A stretch of 64,000 nt of DNA. Origin: Solea solea (taxonomy: Eukaryota > Chordata > Actinopteri > Pleuronectiformes > Soleidae). The position numbers were made by a program, and so were the translations under genes. The notes beneath the pieces were generated by a model. It made no database searches, was not told the origin of the DNA, and worked only from the letters and a program-made list of their open reading frames with translations. Numbering within the stretch: position 1 is the first letter of the stretch; each line of letters opens with the position of its first letter. This document shows, in pieces, positions 31,926 through 45,300 of this stretch. Where the stretch lies: the NCBI RefSeq assembly GCF_958295425.1, contig NC_081139.1:23418888-23482887 (forward strand). Reading direction: 5' to 3'.

Positions 31926-32589
31926 GACCCCCACGCACTGCTGCGATGCTCCTTGGTCTGAGATGGAGTAAAACGATGAATAGTGGTTTTAGTCATATCC
32001 AATGATTAGCTGTAAATGCAAATGGAAGTCTGTTCTGCTTCACGATTTCTTAACACTTAAAAATACATTATTCCACTGTGAAAAGCAAAAAGCCTGAGTC
32101 ATTATCTGACCAAATAAGAATAATCATTCTGAATTGATCCATTGATCCAGGACCATTCTAAATGTTTGTTTTTTTACTTTTACTTTTTTCACTTTGCAAA
32201 CAGCAAGGATTCATGTTCAGTGAGGTTTAGTTGTGGAGAGAAAATAAATACACAGTTAAGTGAGCTCTGGGCTTTAGTGGAGTCTAAAGTTTATGTCGGT
32301 AGCATGAAGATAAAATTGTCTTCTTGCTGTTATGACTGGGCCTTGGGGAAAACCTGATTGCAAAGTGAACGAGGAGACTCCCTCTTCCCACCTGGCAAGG
32401 AACAACCAGCAACACATTAAACACATAGTGTAGTGTACGACAACAAACATGTCTACAAACAGTCAGACTGTGAGTGGTTCAAGGGAAGTCCATTGCAGTT
32501 GGCATCATTAGGCCCCTTACACTGAAACCTCCTATGCTGGACCAATCAGCTCCCACACACCTGTCATTCAATCAAGCATGCACATTGGC

Positions 32590-32705
32590 AAACCCACCAT
32601 ACTTTTATCTCTTGCCTTTGCAGCAAGAAGACCGGTGTTCGCGACCCAGTCGGAACAAGGGCCTTTCTACATTCAGTTTGCATGTTCTCTGTGTGTGTGG
32701 GGGGG
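32590..32705 (+). repeat. fish LINE/SINE-tail fragment
   Basis: TTGCCTTTGCAGCAAGAAGACCGGTGTTCGCGACCCAG...TTTGCATGTTCTCTGTGTGTGTGGGGG shares its layout with 24.4 and 58.6 kb copies. Truncated. Confidence 0.6.
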
Positions 32706-32784
32706 AGTGAGAATGGCTTTGGCACATTTCTCCACTTACAGCTTTATAAAAATGACACAAAACTCTACAAAGGGTGGGACTTGG

Positions 32785-33030
32785 CTGCATTCCATTTACA
32801 TCGTAAATTAGAAGTCGGAACTGGGAATCACGTCACCCCTGAGTCCACTGTGTTCCACGAAATGCAAACGTTACTCAGGCTAGCCATTGTTAGCAATGTA
32901 ACAATGCTATAGGCTACGTGGTATTTTTGTCTAGAGTTCAAAATTAAACAAGACGGAAAACAACGCTCTACATGGTATATTGCGCACACACACATCGTAG
33001 CATCATGTCTGCGGTTAATAATCAAACAGT
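32785..33030 (-). mobile_element. MITE family 2 (TGCATTCCATTTACATCG end)
   Basis: Shares CTAGCCATTGTTAGCA, ACGCTC(G/T)ACATGGTATA and a (C)ACACA(A)-rich block with the reverse complement of 41,877-41,950. The end TGCATTCCATTTACATCGTAA resembles ATGCTGCGTTACATTTATGTCGGAA at 41,822. The two copies are in opposite orientations. Superfamily uncertain. Confidence 0.55.
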
Positions 33031-33034
33031 TAAA

Positions 33035-33430
33035 CACTATTGGTGCTTTCCCATTGTACAGTTCTAGCACTACTCAGCTCCACTCAGGTATCAGGCACGT
33101 CGTTATCCATTACCAGTACCTCCTTAACTTGGGTGGTATTGTCATAGCACGTCTGCATGAAACTGCCATGGCGTTCCTTTATAGGCGACCCACAAATAGC
33201 AAGCAAAGCAGCTCTTTCAGTGTACTGAATCATTAAAATCAGATCATTAAAAGGATTAGGACTGACCCGCATGACCGTAGCACATGAACGGGTTGTGATT
33301 TGGGCTCACAATATGTGGCTTTTGGGAGTGCTGTCGCTAAATACACCAGACTGCTCTGTTAAATATTGAGATTTTATACATTTTCTTGCTATTTTCTTTA
33401 GATTAACGCATGTTTTTGAGATTAACGCAT
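33035..33430 (+). mobile_element. hAT-type MITE, family 1, left part
   Basis: Begins TGCTTTCCCATTGTACAGTTCTAGCACTACTCAGCTCC...GTATCAGGCACG, as at 1,313. It continues to GCTGTCGCTAAATACACCAGACTGCTC, which is also seen at 7,186. The right terminal repeat is missing. Confidence 0.75.
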
Positions 33431-33798
33431 CACATCACATAACATAGGTCAGTTCCAATGAACAATCAATCATGTACTTCCATTTTACAGCATAAAAAAA
33501 ATCATTAAAGTTCTGAAACCAGATATTTGTTTTTCTTAACCTTTTAAATCTATCTATGCATCTTAGTTAAGATGAACTTTTCTCATGTCCACATCGAACA
33601 TGTACTGTATTTGGGCAATTAAGGGAACTAAATCATCATCATCTTACAATATGATAACCAAGAGAGTAAATACTATTAATACTAACTATTAAATTACTAT
33701 TAAATGGCTTTTAGTCAACAAAACAAAGTACAAAGGCACATTTGGCAGTGTGAATGCTACCAACATTTCCTAAAAAAATGAAAACAAATTCACATTTA

Positions 33799-33857
33799 AA
33801 TGCTAGCGATTAGCATGTGGCTAGCGTGATTAGCCCGCGGCTAACGCGATTAGCGAT
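33799..33857. repeat. short minisatellite (GCTAGCGTGATTAGC)
   Basis: Three imperfect units of about 19 bases with the core GCTA(G/A)CG(T/C)GATTAGC. Such GCTAG/ATTAGC runs are common in fish. Confidence 0.8.
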
Positions 33858-34579
33858 CTTTTATAAACATTTCCAACAACAAAACAATCTGAATATGTGT
33901 CTATGTGATATCAAGCACTAAGTATTAAGGTCACAACTCCGATTGGTTTAAAAAGAACAGTATTTCATAGCAAAATGGAGCACAGTTAACATGACACTTG
34001 GGTTAGCATTAGCATCCTTACCAGAGCTATTTTGAGTTGCTCGCAAATTTGTGCAACTCGCCTCTCTCTCACACACAGCTTCCAACCTAATGGACAGACA
34101 ATATTTCAATAGTTGGTACGAGGTTTTATGAATTTCTATCCTTCAGAGGACATTTCCATACCAGTTCTTGATGCTCTCGGGCAACGTCTCCACTGGAAGA
34201 AAGGAAAAGGTGAGTGCTTCTAGAAAGTTCCCAGGGGTGTATACGCCAGCCTCTGGCAGAGTAGAGGATTACACTCCAGTAAACCTGTGAGGGTTACATG
34301 TACAACTGATTTACTGTGAAACAAATAAGACAAAAGTGCTATTGATGTTAAAGTAGCAGTGTTTGTACCATCTTGTAATCCCATGTTGGGATTAGTGAGA
34401 TTACCCAATAACCTCAGAAATTCCAACTACAAATGGAGCACACCATTAGAGATGGATGAATTAAAACACAATTATTCTTAGTCTGTGAGATAAATCCTCC
34501 ACACTGGACCTTTGTATGAGTTTGAGCGGGATTTGAAGTGGTCATGATGCACAAAGGGAAGATTCAGGAAAAGATGGCG

Positions 34580-36377
34580 CATTTTCAAAACATGTCTTGT
34601 TTATTTTCTAAAGCACACATCCAGTATCTAGATGAATGGGTAAAAGAATTCCAATACACTGAATAATAGAACAACTATCAGCAGGCATGGCTAATGAACC
34701 TTCCACTGTCCTGAGGCCAGAGGACAACAAGAGCAACACGTCAGTCAGGGATGACAGGGAGTGAGAGGGAAGGCCGTGTTTTTCTTTACATACGTATGTA
34801 TAAAAGGAATGTAACAAAGCGTTCCTAAATTTTAAAAAAAGAAGCAAAACTCAAATGATAATGTATACACAGGCATCTTAAAAAAAAATGGAATGAAGTT
34901 TAAACGGAGGACAAAAATAAAAAACATCCACGTGTCAATAATGAACAGGCCAAAATAATCCCCTCAGCCCAATTAAGAGCTAGAGAAAAAGAGCAGCAAC
35001 TTTTATGTCATCAATACTTCGAAAATAGGTATCTTACAGTATTTTTTATTTTCTCAGTGTCTTTATACAGAGTATATTCATATAGTTTCCGCTGACTATT
35101 TTCACATTCTCACCACATAGTAACAAGTGCTTTGAGTAAAACATTTTTGAAGAAAAAAAAAAAAGTCATGCACCTTTTGAATAGTTTTGTTGGCTTATAA
35201 AAAAAAAATGGGAATGTTCAAGGCGACAAAAACAAACGAAAAAAAAAAAAAACGTTATTCAATGTCTTTGTACCAAGTCATTTCCAGTTGCACTTCCTTA
35301 CACCGTCTGACTGAGCAGATCATGCCTACGTAAGCTTTACACTGTGGCGAAAGCAACACAAAACTGAACAGGGCAGGCAAGCATCTCAACATAAAGGCTC
35401 CTAAACTCGAGTCCACAGAGGAAAAGGCAGGCATTCTCCGCTAAATTAGAAAAAACCCCATGAGTATAAAAATGGTCTCGCGCAATGTCAGCGTGTCACT
35501 GTAGTTGTGGCCGTCGTGTCGACAGGTGATGCTTTGTGAAAGTCTAATTGAGTAGGTCCTTGGAGACGATTGTTGCCCCCCAAAAAAACAACTGTCATTG
35601 GCTTCTTTTAGGCCATATTTCACTGGGTTATGATATCTGATATCCAATCTTTTGCCCTGGTTTTGTCCTTGCCTCCTGGGACTGGCTGCTGGGGTTGTTC
35701 GTCTGCTCCGCTGTGGAGGGGAGAGGGGTTGAGTAACAGGCAGGGCTGGTCTGAGGCTGATGAGAGAGAACGAGCCTCCACTGTACTGCACAACTGGCAA
35801 CCGATCCTGAGATTGCAGGAGTCTGATACAAAAACACACCACAAAAGGCACTTTATAAAACGACAGTGCTTCTGTTCTAAGGAAATTCAAGTTGACAGAG
35901 TGAACAAGAGAGAGTCAAGAGAGCATCTTCCCAAAAAACATTCTCTTCAGTGTAAGACTAAAGTAGGAGATGATTTTGTTTTAACAATCGATCAAAGCAC
36001 AAATTCACTACTTGTGTCTCTCACGAGCGCCTTGATTTGTCCCCCAGAGAGCTGCGGGTCCAACGAGCTGAGAGAACAAAAAGGGAAAAAAAAAAGAAAA
36101 CAAAAAAGAAACAAAAAAAAACATCACACTACAAACTTGCCACTAAAAAGTATAGAGCCAGAATACAGTTGCGTTGCAGCGGAATTTGTGTTTTTTCAGG
36201 CTTGGTTGTTGTGAGGAAACTGACTCAGCCCATGTCAGGGTCCTTTCCGCACACGTCTACCAATAGAGCCTGTGTCTTATCATCTTGGCCCCTGCCCGTG
36301 GTTTTACAAGGAGCATCCATCCACCTGACCCCGCCTCTCCCGACCCCCGAGCCCCGCCCAGCCCCCCAGCTCCGTTC
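34580..36377 (-). other. cdh4: cdh4 3' UTR (predicted)
   Basis: Follows the TGA at 36380-36378. A minus-strand AATAAA (plus-strand TTTATT at 34,600-34,605) is the candidate poly(A) signal, giving a UTR of about 1.8 kb. Several poly-A and poly-T runs lie at 34,860-35,270. Long ORFs on either strand at 35.4-36.2 kb are chance ORFs. The exact end is uncertain because other TTTATT hexamers occur nearby. Confidence 0.5.
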
Positions 36378-39300
36378 TCAGTCATCGTCCCCTCCTCCGT
36401 AGAGGTCGGCCAACTTCTTGAAGCGAGGGCCCCAGTCGTTGAGGAAGTCGTAGTCCTGGTCCCCCGAGCTGGTGGAGTTGAGCGAGCTGACGGAGCCGGC
36501 GGTTGAGCCGCTGCCCTCGTAGTCAAACACCAGCAGGGAGTCGTAGGGAGGAGCCGTGGGATCGTTGTCTGCTGCCCTCAGACCCTGAGGACACAAAGAC
36601 GAGACAGTAAATAGACTATTTCTTCCCAAGCGCGGAGGCTACATCCACACTACGTGGTTTTCAATAGAAATCAACTAACAAAATCATGAGCAAAGATTTA
36701 TGTTATTAGACAAATTCTATTTCTGTTATTAGACAAATTGTAAGGGAAGCTTTTATTTATAGCTGATTGCTGAGTTGTGAGCTTTCCCTTGAAAACTGAG
36801 GGCGTTTTCGATCTTTTTTGGGAAGTTAATGGCAGGCAAATTATGCAAACCAGAAAATATTCACATTTAAGAAGCTGAAAAATCTCAAAACTTGATTGAG
36901 TCATTAATTAATTAATGAATAATCGATTACATCGTCCATTTTTAGATGCAGTCTATTGGTTGGACCTTTACGCTGCTTCCAGAGGTGGGTGTGGGAGAAC
37001 GGGAATTTAGGCCAATCATTGTGGTTCACCAATAATATAATGGCTGTGATGATTTTTCACTTACGGACAGGATCGGGGTGCCAGACTGTAAAAACTGCAA
37101 TAAAGTGTTTTAATCTGGCTCACCAACCTATTATAGTTTTACTGTCCCATCACGGTCTGGATGCTGCTTCAGAGCCAGACATTGAGCTGTAAAACAAAGG
37201 CCAAATAAAGTATTTCAGGCAGTGGCCCTCCTGACAGGAATACTATTCTGGAGAAACAAGTAAAACGCCTGCACGTCTCACTTCAGATCTTTGAAGCAAA
37301 AATCAATTCTGGTGTGTGACGTTCCAAAAAAAAAAGCCAGCCAGTCAGCCATCAGCACTCATAAACTCAACTCAGCGATGTCACATTGACGCTCTGCGAG
37401 CATCAGCACAGCACATAAACACAGACATTTACTGAGACGTGTCATTTTCCTCCACTCTGCCACTTACATCATTAATGAAGTCTCCTATGTCTCCTGGGTG
37501 AGGCAGACTGGGTCTGACAGGATACTGCGACTCCGTGATCACGGGCCTCTCGTCCACCCTGCGCACTCCTGCCGGCTTATTGATAATGTGGTCCAGAGAC
37601 TCGGGCTGCTGCAGCTGACTCAGGTCGTAGTCCTGGATGACGGTCATGAGCAGAAAGCAGAGTCAGTTTGATGATAAGTTCATCAGCATCATAATTCTAT
37701 TTAATATCAAAGTATTTACAGTTTCAAACCCATTTTTTCCTGCATTGCACCACATGTGTTTAGTGAAACTAAACCCTTAAACCGCTTTTTCAGATGAAAA
37801 CTAGTGTATATTGATATCTTGTGATGCTATTTGTTTGATTCAGATGCAAATCTTCACATTTTAGGTATTGGTAAAGTATTGAAATAAAACATGTTGTGAA
37901 ACCTCTCCGTGTCAGGGAGATACGTAGGCGTACAACAACACAATGGACCTGCTTGGTTTGCGGCTGTTTGTCTCAACAAGACGTCAAGCTTTTTATGAGA
38001 ATAGACAGCGGGTGTTGAAGAAACACCGGTCGCGAGGGAGAGACACTTTTCTGTCACACGATCAGCTGACTGTTGTGGGTCTAGCTCCACCTATACCATG
38101 CCGTAACATTACTCTGGCGACCCAAAGGGAAGGGTACAGAAAAATGGAATGGTTATTTTGGGACTATTCCTAATGGAAACACAAAAAAATGTACTGTAAA
38201 TGATTTTTATTTATATAGTGCTTTTCTAGTCTTGATGACCACTCAAAGCTGGTTTATACTACAGTTTTGCCATTCATCCATTCACTCATACTTTCATCAT
38301 CAACCCTCCCCAGAGCTGCTGGTTTGTCGACTCGATGGAAACAAGGCAGCACAAACATTTCAAAACCAGAAAGTCCTGACTGTGAAAAGCTCTTTTAAAG
38401 TTGTGAGGACCAGACAAAATGTCCTCAAGTTTGATTCATAATGTGTCCTCACAGCCTGCTACACACACACACACACACACATTTATATACAAATTATTCT
38501 TGTTCTTGCTGTTCAGTTTATATTTATTGCTGATTTCCCATTAGTCTTAACTAAATGGAACATAAAAGCGAGCTCTGTTGTAAATAAAATCAGTTGTAAA
38601 TTACCATGAAAACAAACGCAGCAGGTTTTTTGACTTATCTCAACAGCTTGCGGCTGAAAAATAAAATAAATGCACATACTAAATCCTCAAACAGGTGCTT
38701 AGGAGGGAAAATATGCTTATATGTACCACTGCACACGTGGGTGTGTTTGTGTGAGACATACCTGGTGTGTGTAGGTGTTGGAAAACAACACAAATGCCAG
38801 TGAAGAATAATAGTTTACTGAATTACTCAATTATGTTCATTTATGTAGAAAATAACAATAGTTGGCGATAGTTGTATGTCGACGTAACTGAAAAGGTCGT
38901 TCTCTTTCCAAATGTTTCCAATTACAGTTGATCGACAGCTGATCTGCAGATACTCTGATAATAATGTTATTATTATTATACATTATCACACACTTGTTTG
39001 ATTTGATTAGTTGCTTTTCATAAGTAGTGTTGTGGCTGTCAAGCCATTAAAAAAATATAAAAATATATAGTTCTATGTCTATGTAATACATTAAAATATG
39101 AAATATGATTCAGTCAACAGACGTGCTGAAGAGCTTTTACTTTGAAAGGGCAGTGAACTGCGTGCACACGGAGAAAATAGGTGACACTCAGTGGCTCACA
39201 AACTGTTTTACCTGCAGAAAAAGTACTAGTTATTGCAATAACTAGAAAAACAATACCTGGTCCTCCTCTCCTCCTCCCTCCTCGTCGTATTTGAGGATGT

Positions 39301-42300
39301 TGTCTCTGACGTCGTCCTCGGGGTCGATCAACAGCGGCTTTGCCTGCCGCTCCTTCTCTCTGCGCTTCATCCACACCACGAACAGCAGAACCATGGCTGC
39401 GAGGAGAAGAAACCAAAGTGTAGTGGTCATAAATAAAGTGCAACTTTGAAAGTCTGGTCACTTTTCTTTGCACAGACCTAAACACTGCTATAATGACAAA
39501 TCCAGAGAGAGAGACACGTGTGAAGCTTTATGTTTCTGTGTTGTACTCACTGAGCAGTATGATGATGCAGATGAGGATAGCGATGATGGCCCCGGTGCCG
39601 AGACCAGCGGCTGCCACAGCCCCGGTGGCGCTGCAGTCCCCGTTATCATCGCAGGGACACACCTTGACTCTGATCAGAGAGCGGTTGGACAGAGGAGGGT
39701 TCCCAGAGTCGGACACAATGATGGGGAACTCGTACACCGCTGACTCCAGGTACGGAATCCTGAGCCTGAGCTGAGCATAGTCACCTGGTGTGTGGGAGTG
39801 AGGTAGGAGGAGTGGAAAGTGAAAAAAACAACAAGAGACGGAGGGGAGTGAGTGGGAGGGAGGGAAAAAAGACAAAGAGGAAAAGAGAAAATCGGATTAG
39901 ACAATGTAGTTTGGAGACAGAACATTTTGTTTACTGCAGGTCATCATGTCATTGTGAGCAAATGACGGATCAAATTACAGCCGCGTCCTAACAATCCTTC
40001 TGACTTGTACGTATGCAAGGAAGGACAATATATAAATGTGAAAGTGGAACAACGTGAGAATCTATAACCTTCAACATCTATCACTCAGTCGACCTAAGAC
40101 AAGAGTCTCCGTGGGAGAAGAAGCCAGGTATGTGATCAGATTTGTCCTCAAGACAACTGCTGTGATACATCCATCTGGGTGGATTAGGTGACAGATCGGC
40201 TGCTCGGGGGACAGAGAGATGAATGGATCTCATTTGTCACAGACACTGGATTGTGCGTCAGCACTGGATGGCTCCGTGAGCTTTGTAAGACATTTTTGTT
40301 AAAGTCCCCGGACCCTCGACTGATGGTGTTTTCCATCCCGTGTGTTGGGACCGTGCGCTAATTCAGCCGCGTACGCAGAGTACCGTGTTATACTCGCCAG
40401 CCACTTTATTCACTTTAAACACATTTTTAGCACTAATTCACATGTCCATAATTATCAAAGTAGACATGCCAGGAATCTCAAAGTTAGTGAAGATAGAGAA
40501 AACAAGTGCTCGTCCTCTCCTTATCCATACTGCAGCGTTTTGAATTAACTGGAGGGTTTTAACAGACTTGTTGGAACACCCTGATAACAAGGAGTTACAG
40601 AAATCTAATCTAGATTTAACAAAAGCATGAACTACATTTTCAGTGTCCTTTACGGATGGAATGTTTGACATTTTCAGATTGTTATGTGGGACTCTGGCGG
40701 TTTCACCAAATCATTATACACTAAATGCTGAACATTTTCGAGTTCATAAAAGATACCAGAAGATGTTTGAAATGTTCACAACATCTATTTAGTTTAGTTA
40801 CATAGTTAGTCCATATTAAAATAACTATTATAGCTAATAATAAAAAACTGGACAACTTGTATATTTAGATTATCCTTCACACTAACAACAATGATTTAAG
40901 CACACAGTCCATTTGATCTGGTGTCATGTTATTAAGCTGTTTCTCCAGAACACAAATGTGAATAGAACTAACATATTTTAAACACTTGCAATGGATATTG
41001 ATCTTCTTTAAAAATAAAAATAATAAACTAGAACACTACACATCATGTAGTGCAGCCTGGGAAATTATTATTCTGGGCCATAATAATGAATTGGACAGAT
41101 AACGTGAAGAGAGTACCAGCATCTCGTGAAAACTCAGAAATGCTCTGGTGTCTAAATCATTTGATTCTGTACAATATTTATTACTAATTATTATTATTTA
41201 ATTTATATACATTTGTTATTTCTTTAATTTTCTACACACTGGTGTCAAAATTCATCAGCTCCACTTTCCCTCCAAGTACCACTCGAGGAAGCTTGCGTAC
41301 CACAGGTGGTACACGTACCACAGTTTGAGAACCATGGTCTTAGAGTTTCACAAGTGTCTATTATTTTGCCACATGTAGGTTTTCTACCACAAACTCCCTC
41401 ATACTTTTACTTCACCTCATCTATCTTGCATCTATTATGTGTGTGAAATAGTAAAATATTATAAAATGAAAATAACAAAGTGGCAGAAGAGGCACGTGGC
41501 GTGGTCCTCTGCCCAAGGTCTGCGTCAAGGTTTGATGCGTCGCCTGTTCAGAGACTATCGTCTGCATCACTTGGTTTTTACAAGTGGTTATTTGAGATAC
41601 TGTTGACTTTCTGTCATTTCAAAACAGTCTGGCCATTCTCCTCTGACCTCTGGCGTCAACAAGACATTTTCCTCTCAAGAACTGACACTCTGACTCACTG
41701 GATATTTTATTTTTGCAGACTAGACCAGTCCGTCTGGCCCCAGCAACCGCTTAAATCAAAGTCACTTGACTCGACTTTCTTCCTCATTTTGAATTTCAGC
41801 AGCGCGTCTTGACCATGACTGATGCTGCGTTACATTTATGTCGGAATTCCCAACTTCCCAATTTTTAACCGTAGGTATGTTGCAACGCTGTTTGTGTAAG
41901 CAAATTATACCATGTCGAGCGTAATTGTGGACTGCTAACAATGGCTAGACCGAAGTAAGTTTCCATTCATGTTCTTTTTCCGATTTATATTATTATTATA
42001 ACCTTCATGTAACCAAGAATAAAAACCTATTTTTGCACTGTCCTGGCCATGACAGACAGCAGTACATACAGCATAGGTTAGAGCACAGACACAACCACTC
42101 CAGCACACAGCACATGAATGAAAAATATAATATAATAAAATATACATAAAAGCTACTAAAAAAATATGCATAAACTACTTGAAATATACAGAATCATAAA
42201 ATGAGCAAATTATTCAGTAAAATCAATAAAGTGCACTCCCAGTTCCACCTTCCGACGTACATGCAGCATACACGCCTAAAACTGTGTTCCCGCCATGTGA

Positions 42301-45300
42301 TGCAGTTGAACTGGTGTACCTAATAAACTGACTGTATAAATCCAACCACACAGCACAGCATTCAATTACCGCTCAGCCTGGAAATGGTCCAGTTGCGGCG
42401 AACGCTGGCGGGAAAAGTCGGCAGCTCGAAGACAAAGGGCCCCACGTTGGGATCGGTATCAGCGTCCGACGCTGTGATGTTGATCCTGGAGTGGGGGTGA
42501 GCGCGCTCGCACACTTGGGCCTCGCGGGGGATCAGCACCGGAGCGTTGTCGTTCACATCGATTAGGTAGATCTGGAGGGTTCCTGTCCCACTGGCTTGAG
42601 GGGAACCTGTGACAGTGGGAAGTGGGGAGGAAAAGAAGGAAGGAAGGAAGGAAGGAAGGTCAAAAAGGAGGAGATGGTGATAATAACACTAATTGACAGA
42701 AGGATTGAACAAGGATGAGGCAAGGAGGGTGAAAACGAGCTGAGAGATGGCCACAGCAGACGATCATTTCATCACCGTGACATTTAACCAGCTGATATGT
42801 GTGTTGAAGGGAGAAAACGAGGCGGCCGAAGAAAAATATGTTGTGTACTGATGGTCTGAATGTGTGAGGACAGCATACATTTGTGGTGGAGAGCCCTAAC
42901 AAGACAGCTCTAAGATATGAAAGGACACATCAATGTTTCAGTCCTGGCATCTCACAGAATAGTCTCCGTCAAGACTCGCACCGAAGGGGACAAAGTTTTG
43001 CTGTTATCCGCACTCTGCAATGCCCGCTGGGAAATGACTCAAGCCCTCACTGCACCCACACAAACAGCCAACATAACAGATTCAGGTTTTTATTTGATTT
43101 GATTTATTTTCAGAAGCTCTAATGTGCTTTAGTTTTGTTTAGTTGACTGACAAATGTTGGTTTTTTTTTCTTGCCACTGCCTCTGTTGATGCTGTTCAAC
43201 ACGGCACTGGGAATAAGCGCCTCGCTGGTTTCCCAAAAAAAATAAATAAATAAAAAAAAGCAGCAAAGTGAACTTGTCTCATCTCAGTGCAACATTAAAG
43301 CAGTGAAAACATGTGTAATGAGGCTCAACTCAAGTGTGAGGTAAAATATTTAACTCCTGGACTGGGGAAAAAAACGACAGTGAGAGAGTGTTGATGCATT
43401 TTATTTTTTCATCATGATGCCCTCGAAACATATTTTCTCATTCAGCTTGTTAGTCTCGACAACTGTTCTCTCAGTGGTGTAAAAAAATGACAGAACTAGA
43501 CCGGCATGTCATGCATTTCCATGCACCAATATTTGGATGAAAATGGGACTGTTGGAGAGCTGCATTTGATTTCAGGGTCCAGGCCACCGTCAGTGAAGTG
43601 TGATGAAACCACAAGCCAACAGTCCCAATGAAACAGATTAGCTGCTTTTTTTTTGTTTTTTTTGGAGCACTTTAAACTCTTATGATCAATAATAGAGAGG
43701 GATGTTTTCTTCATCTCTGATTGTTGTTTATTTAGACATTAATATGTAATATCACAGAGACATGCAGCGCGTGTAGTCTTCACATCATTAAAGTGTTGGC
43801 ACCGTATGTATCGCACAAGACGCATAAATGATAAGCTCGGTTTTTGAAGTTGTTTGTTTTCTCTGGGATGCGGTTCAAGTGACTGAAATAAACATATGCG
43901 CAAAGTTACAATAATGAAAAAGAGTATTTCTATGAAGCAGCATGTAAGTGGAGTCAGAGTTTTAATTAATTGGATTTTTGGTAACATTTATTAAAAAAAT
44001 ATGGAGACATTGCTCGAATAAAATCAGTGGATGTAATCAAAAAAATCCCTAGCACTATGTACTGTATTTATATACAGCAGAGTTTAGGGCTATTTAGCTC
44101 CCCACTGCTTTTATTGTTTTTATTATTCACTCAATTGAGACATTTGACATTTTCCTCCAATATGGCACAAATCATATTTACACTGCTGGTCTTAATGCCC
44201 AATTCTGATATGTTGCCTATATCAGATTTTGAACTGTTAGCAGACTGAAAAGGAAGTGAAAGTGGTGCTACTATATTATTTAAATCTTAGCTTGTACCGC
44301 TTGGAATGCATGAAACCTCGGCACGAGTCCACTGGTTTGAGCCCTTGTCCTCCTTTGCACAGTTTGAGAGTCATGTGATCGTAGATAGTGCACATGTGCA
44401 CTTACGTCATTCAATTCTAAGGACACACACGTCAACTGTCCACTTAAGCCTGCCCCACACTAGAGGATAATCGTGGGTGCTTTCTGATTTTAGGCTGATT
44501 TGAACAGATTATCTGGCCAAATTATCCTGTAGTGTCAGGGGTTAACAGACGCAATCAGACGCATCAAAGTCTGAAACACTTTTGATATTTACCACTGAAT
44601 ATGACTCTCTGCAACGGAGTGCAATGGAGGACGAGGGCTAAAAACACTCATGAGGTTTCATGTCTTTTGGTGCAGAGGTTTTTGAAATTTTACCTCCATT
44701 TTCAGACTGACTAACTGTTTTCAGGTCAGTTGTGACGAGCACCATGTGGTTTGTTTGAACTAGTGTGAATGCAGGTATCAGTGATGGGTCATTTTTTTAA
44801 GACAATGTAAGCAGGTCCTAACATGTTAAACGGGACTTCCTATGTTAAATGTGAACTTAAATTGCTGCCAAAACCATAATCTGGATCAGATCTGGATGAA
44901 ACTTTGAAATGTATTTCAAATCATTAAAAGAGATCAGTCAAAACATGTAGACAGGGAGGTACTGAGAGAACGTAAAGGGGCCTTCTAGTTATTATTATTA
45001 TTATTATTATTATTATCTTTGCATGTCAGAAAATACCAAGTGCTGCTGCTGCCCATTGTAATAAACTGTTTTTCCACTGCTGTGCACTAATCTGACAAAC
45101 CTTTGGTGGTTGGATTAAAGAGTCATTTACTCACACCGTGTGATGGTAAAATGAGATTGTTGTGTCACAATAACATTGCACTCAGACTCGTGTCGAGAGA
45201 ATAGTGAATTATTAGACAGCACCACATTACGGCACAGAGATACAGACAGAGGGAGAGGGGTCTGTTGTGCTGCTCTGCTGAACAGACTGCAGTGATTTAT

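Larger units (their letters stand above)
37633..39256 (-). other. cdh4: cdh4 intron 14
   Basis: Holds a MITE-like segment at about 37,890-38,185, a repeat copy at 38,190-38,330, and a GTGAGGACCAGACAAAATGTCCTCA repeat with (CA)n at 38,394-38,481. The rest is AT-rich. Confidence 0.7.
39785..42369 (-). other. cdh4: cdh4 intron 12
   Basis: About 2.6 kb. It holds a purine-rich run at 39,805-39,895, a LINE fragment at 40,430-40,690, a hAT-end remnant at 41,229-41,340 and a MITE of family 2 at 41,821-42,268. Confidence 0.7.

Noticed and set aside
35441..35890. 149-codon ORF on the minus strand
   Set aside because: It lies within the predicted cdh4 3' UTR, has no recognisable domain, and overlaps other chance ORFs in several frames.
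35630..36214. 194-codon ORF on the plus strand, the second longest in the window
   Set aside because: Antisense to the cdh4 3' UTR. Its later part is Lys-rich from A runs ([14 protein letters not shown]), as expected from simple sequence, with no domain.
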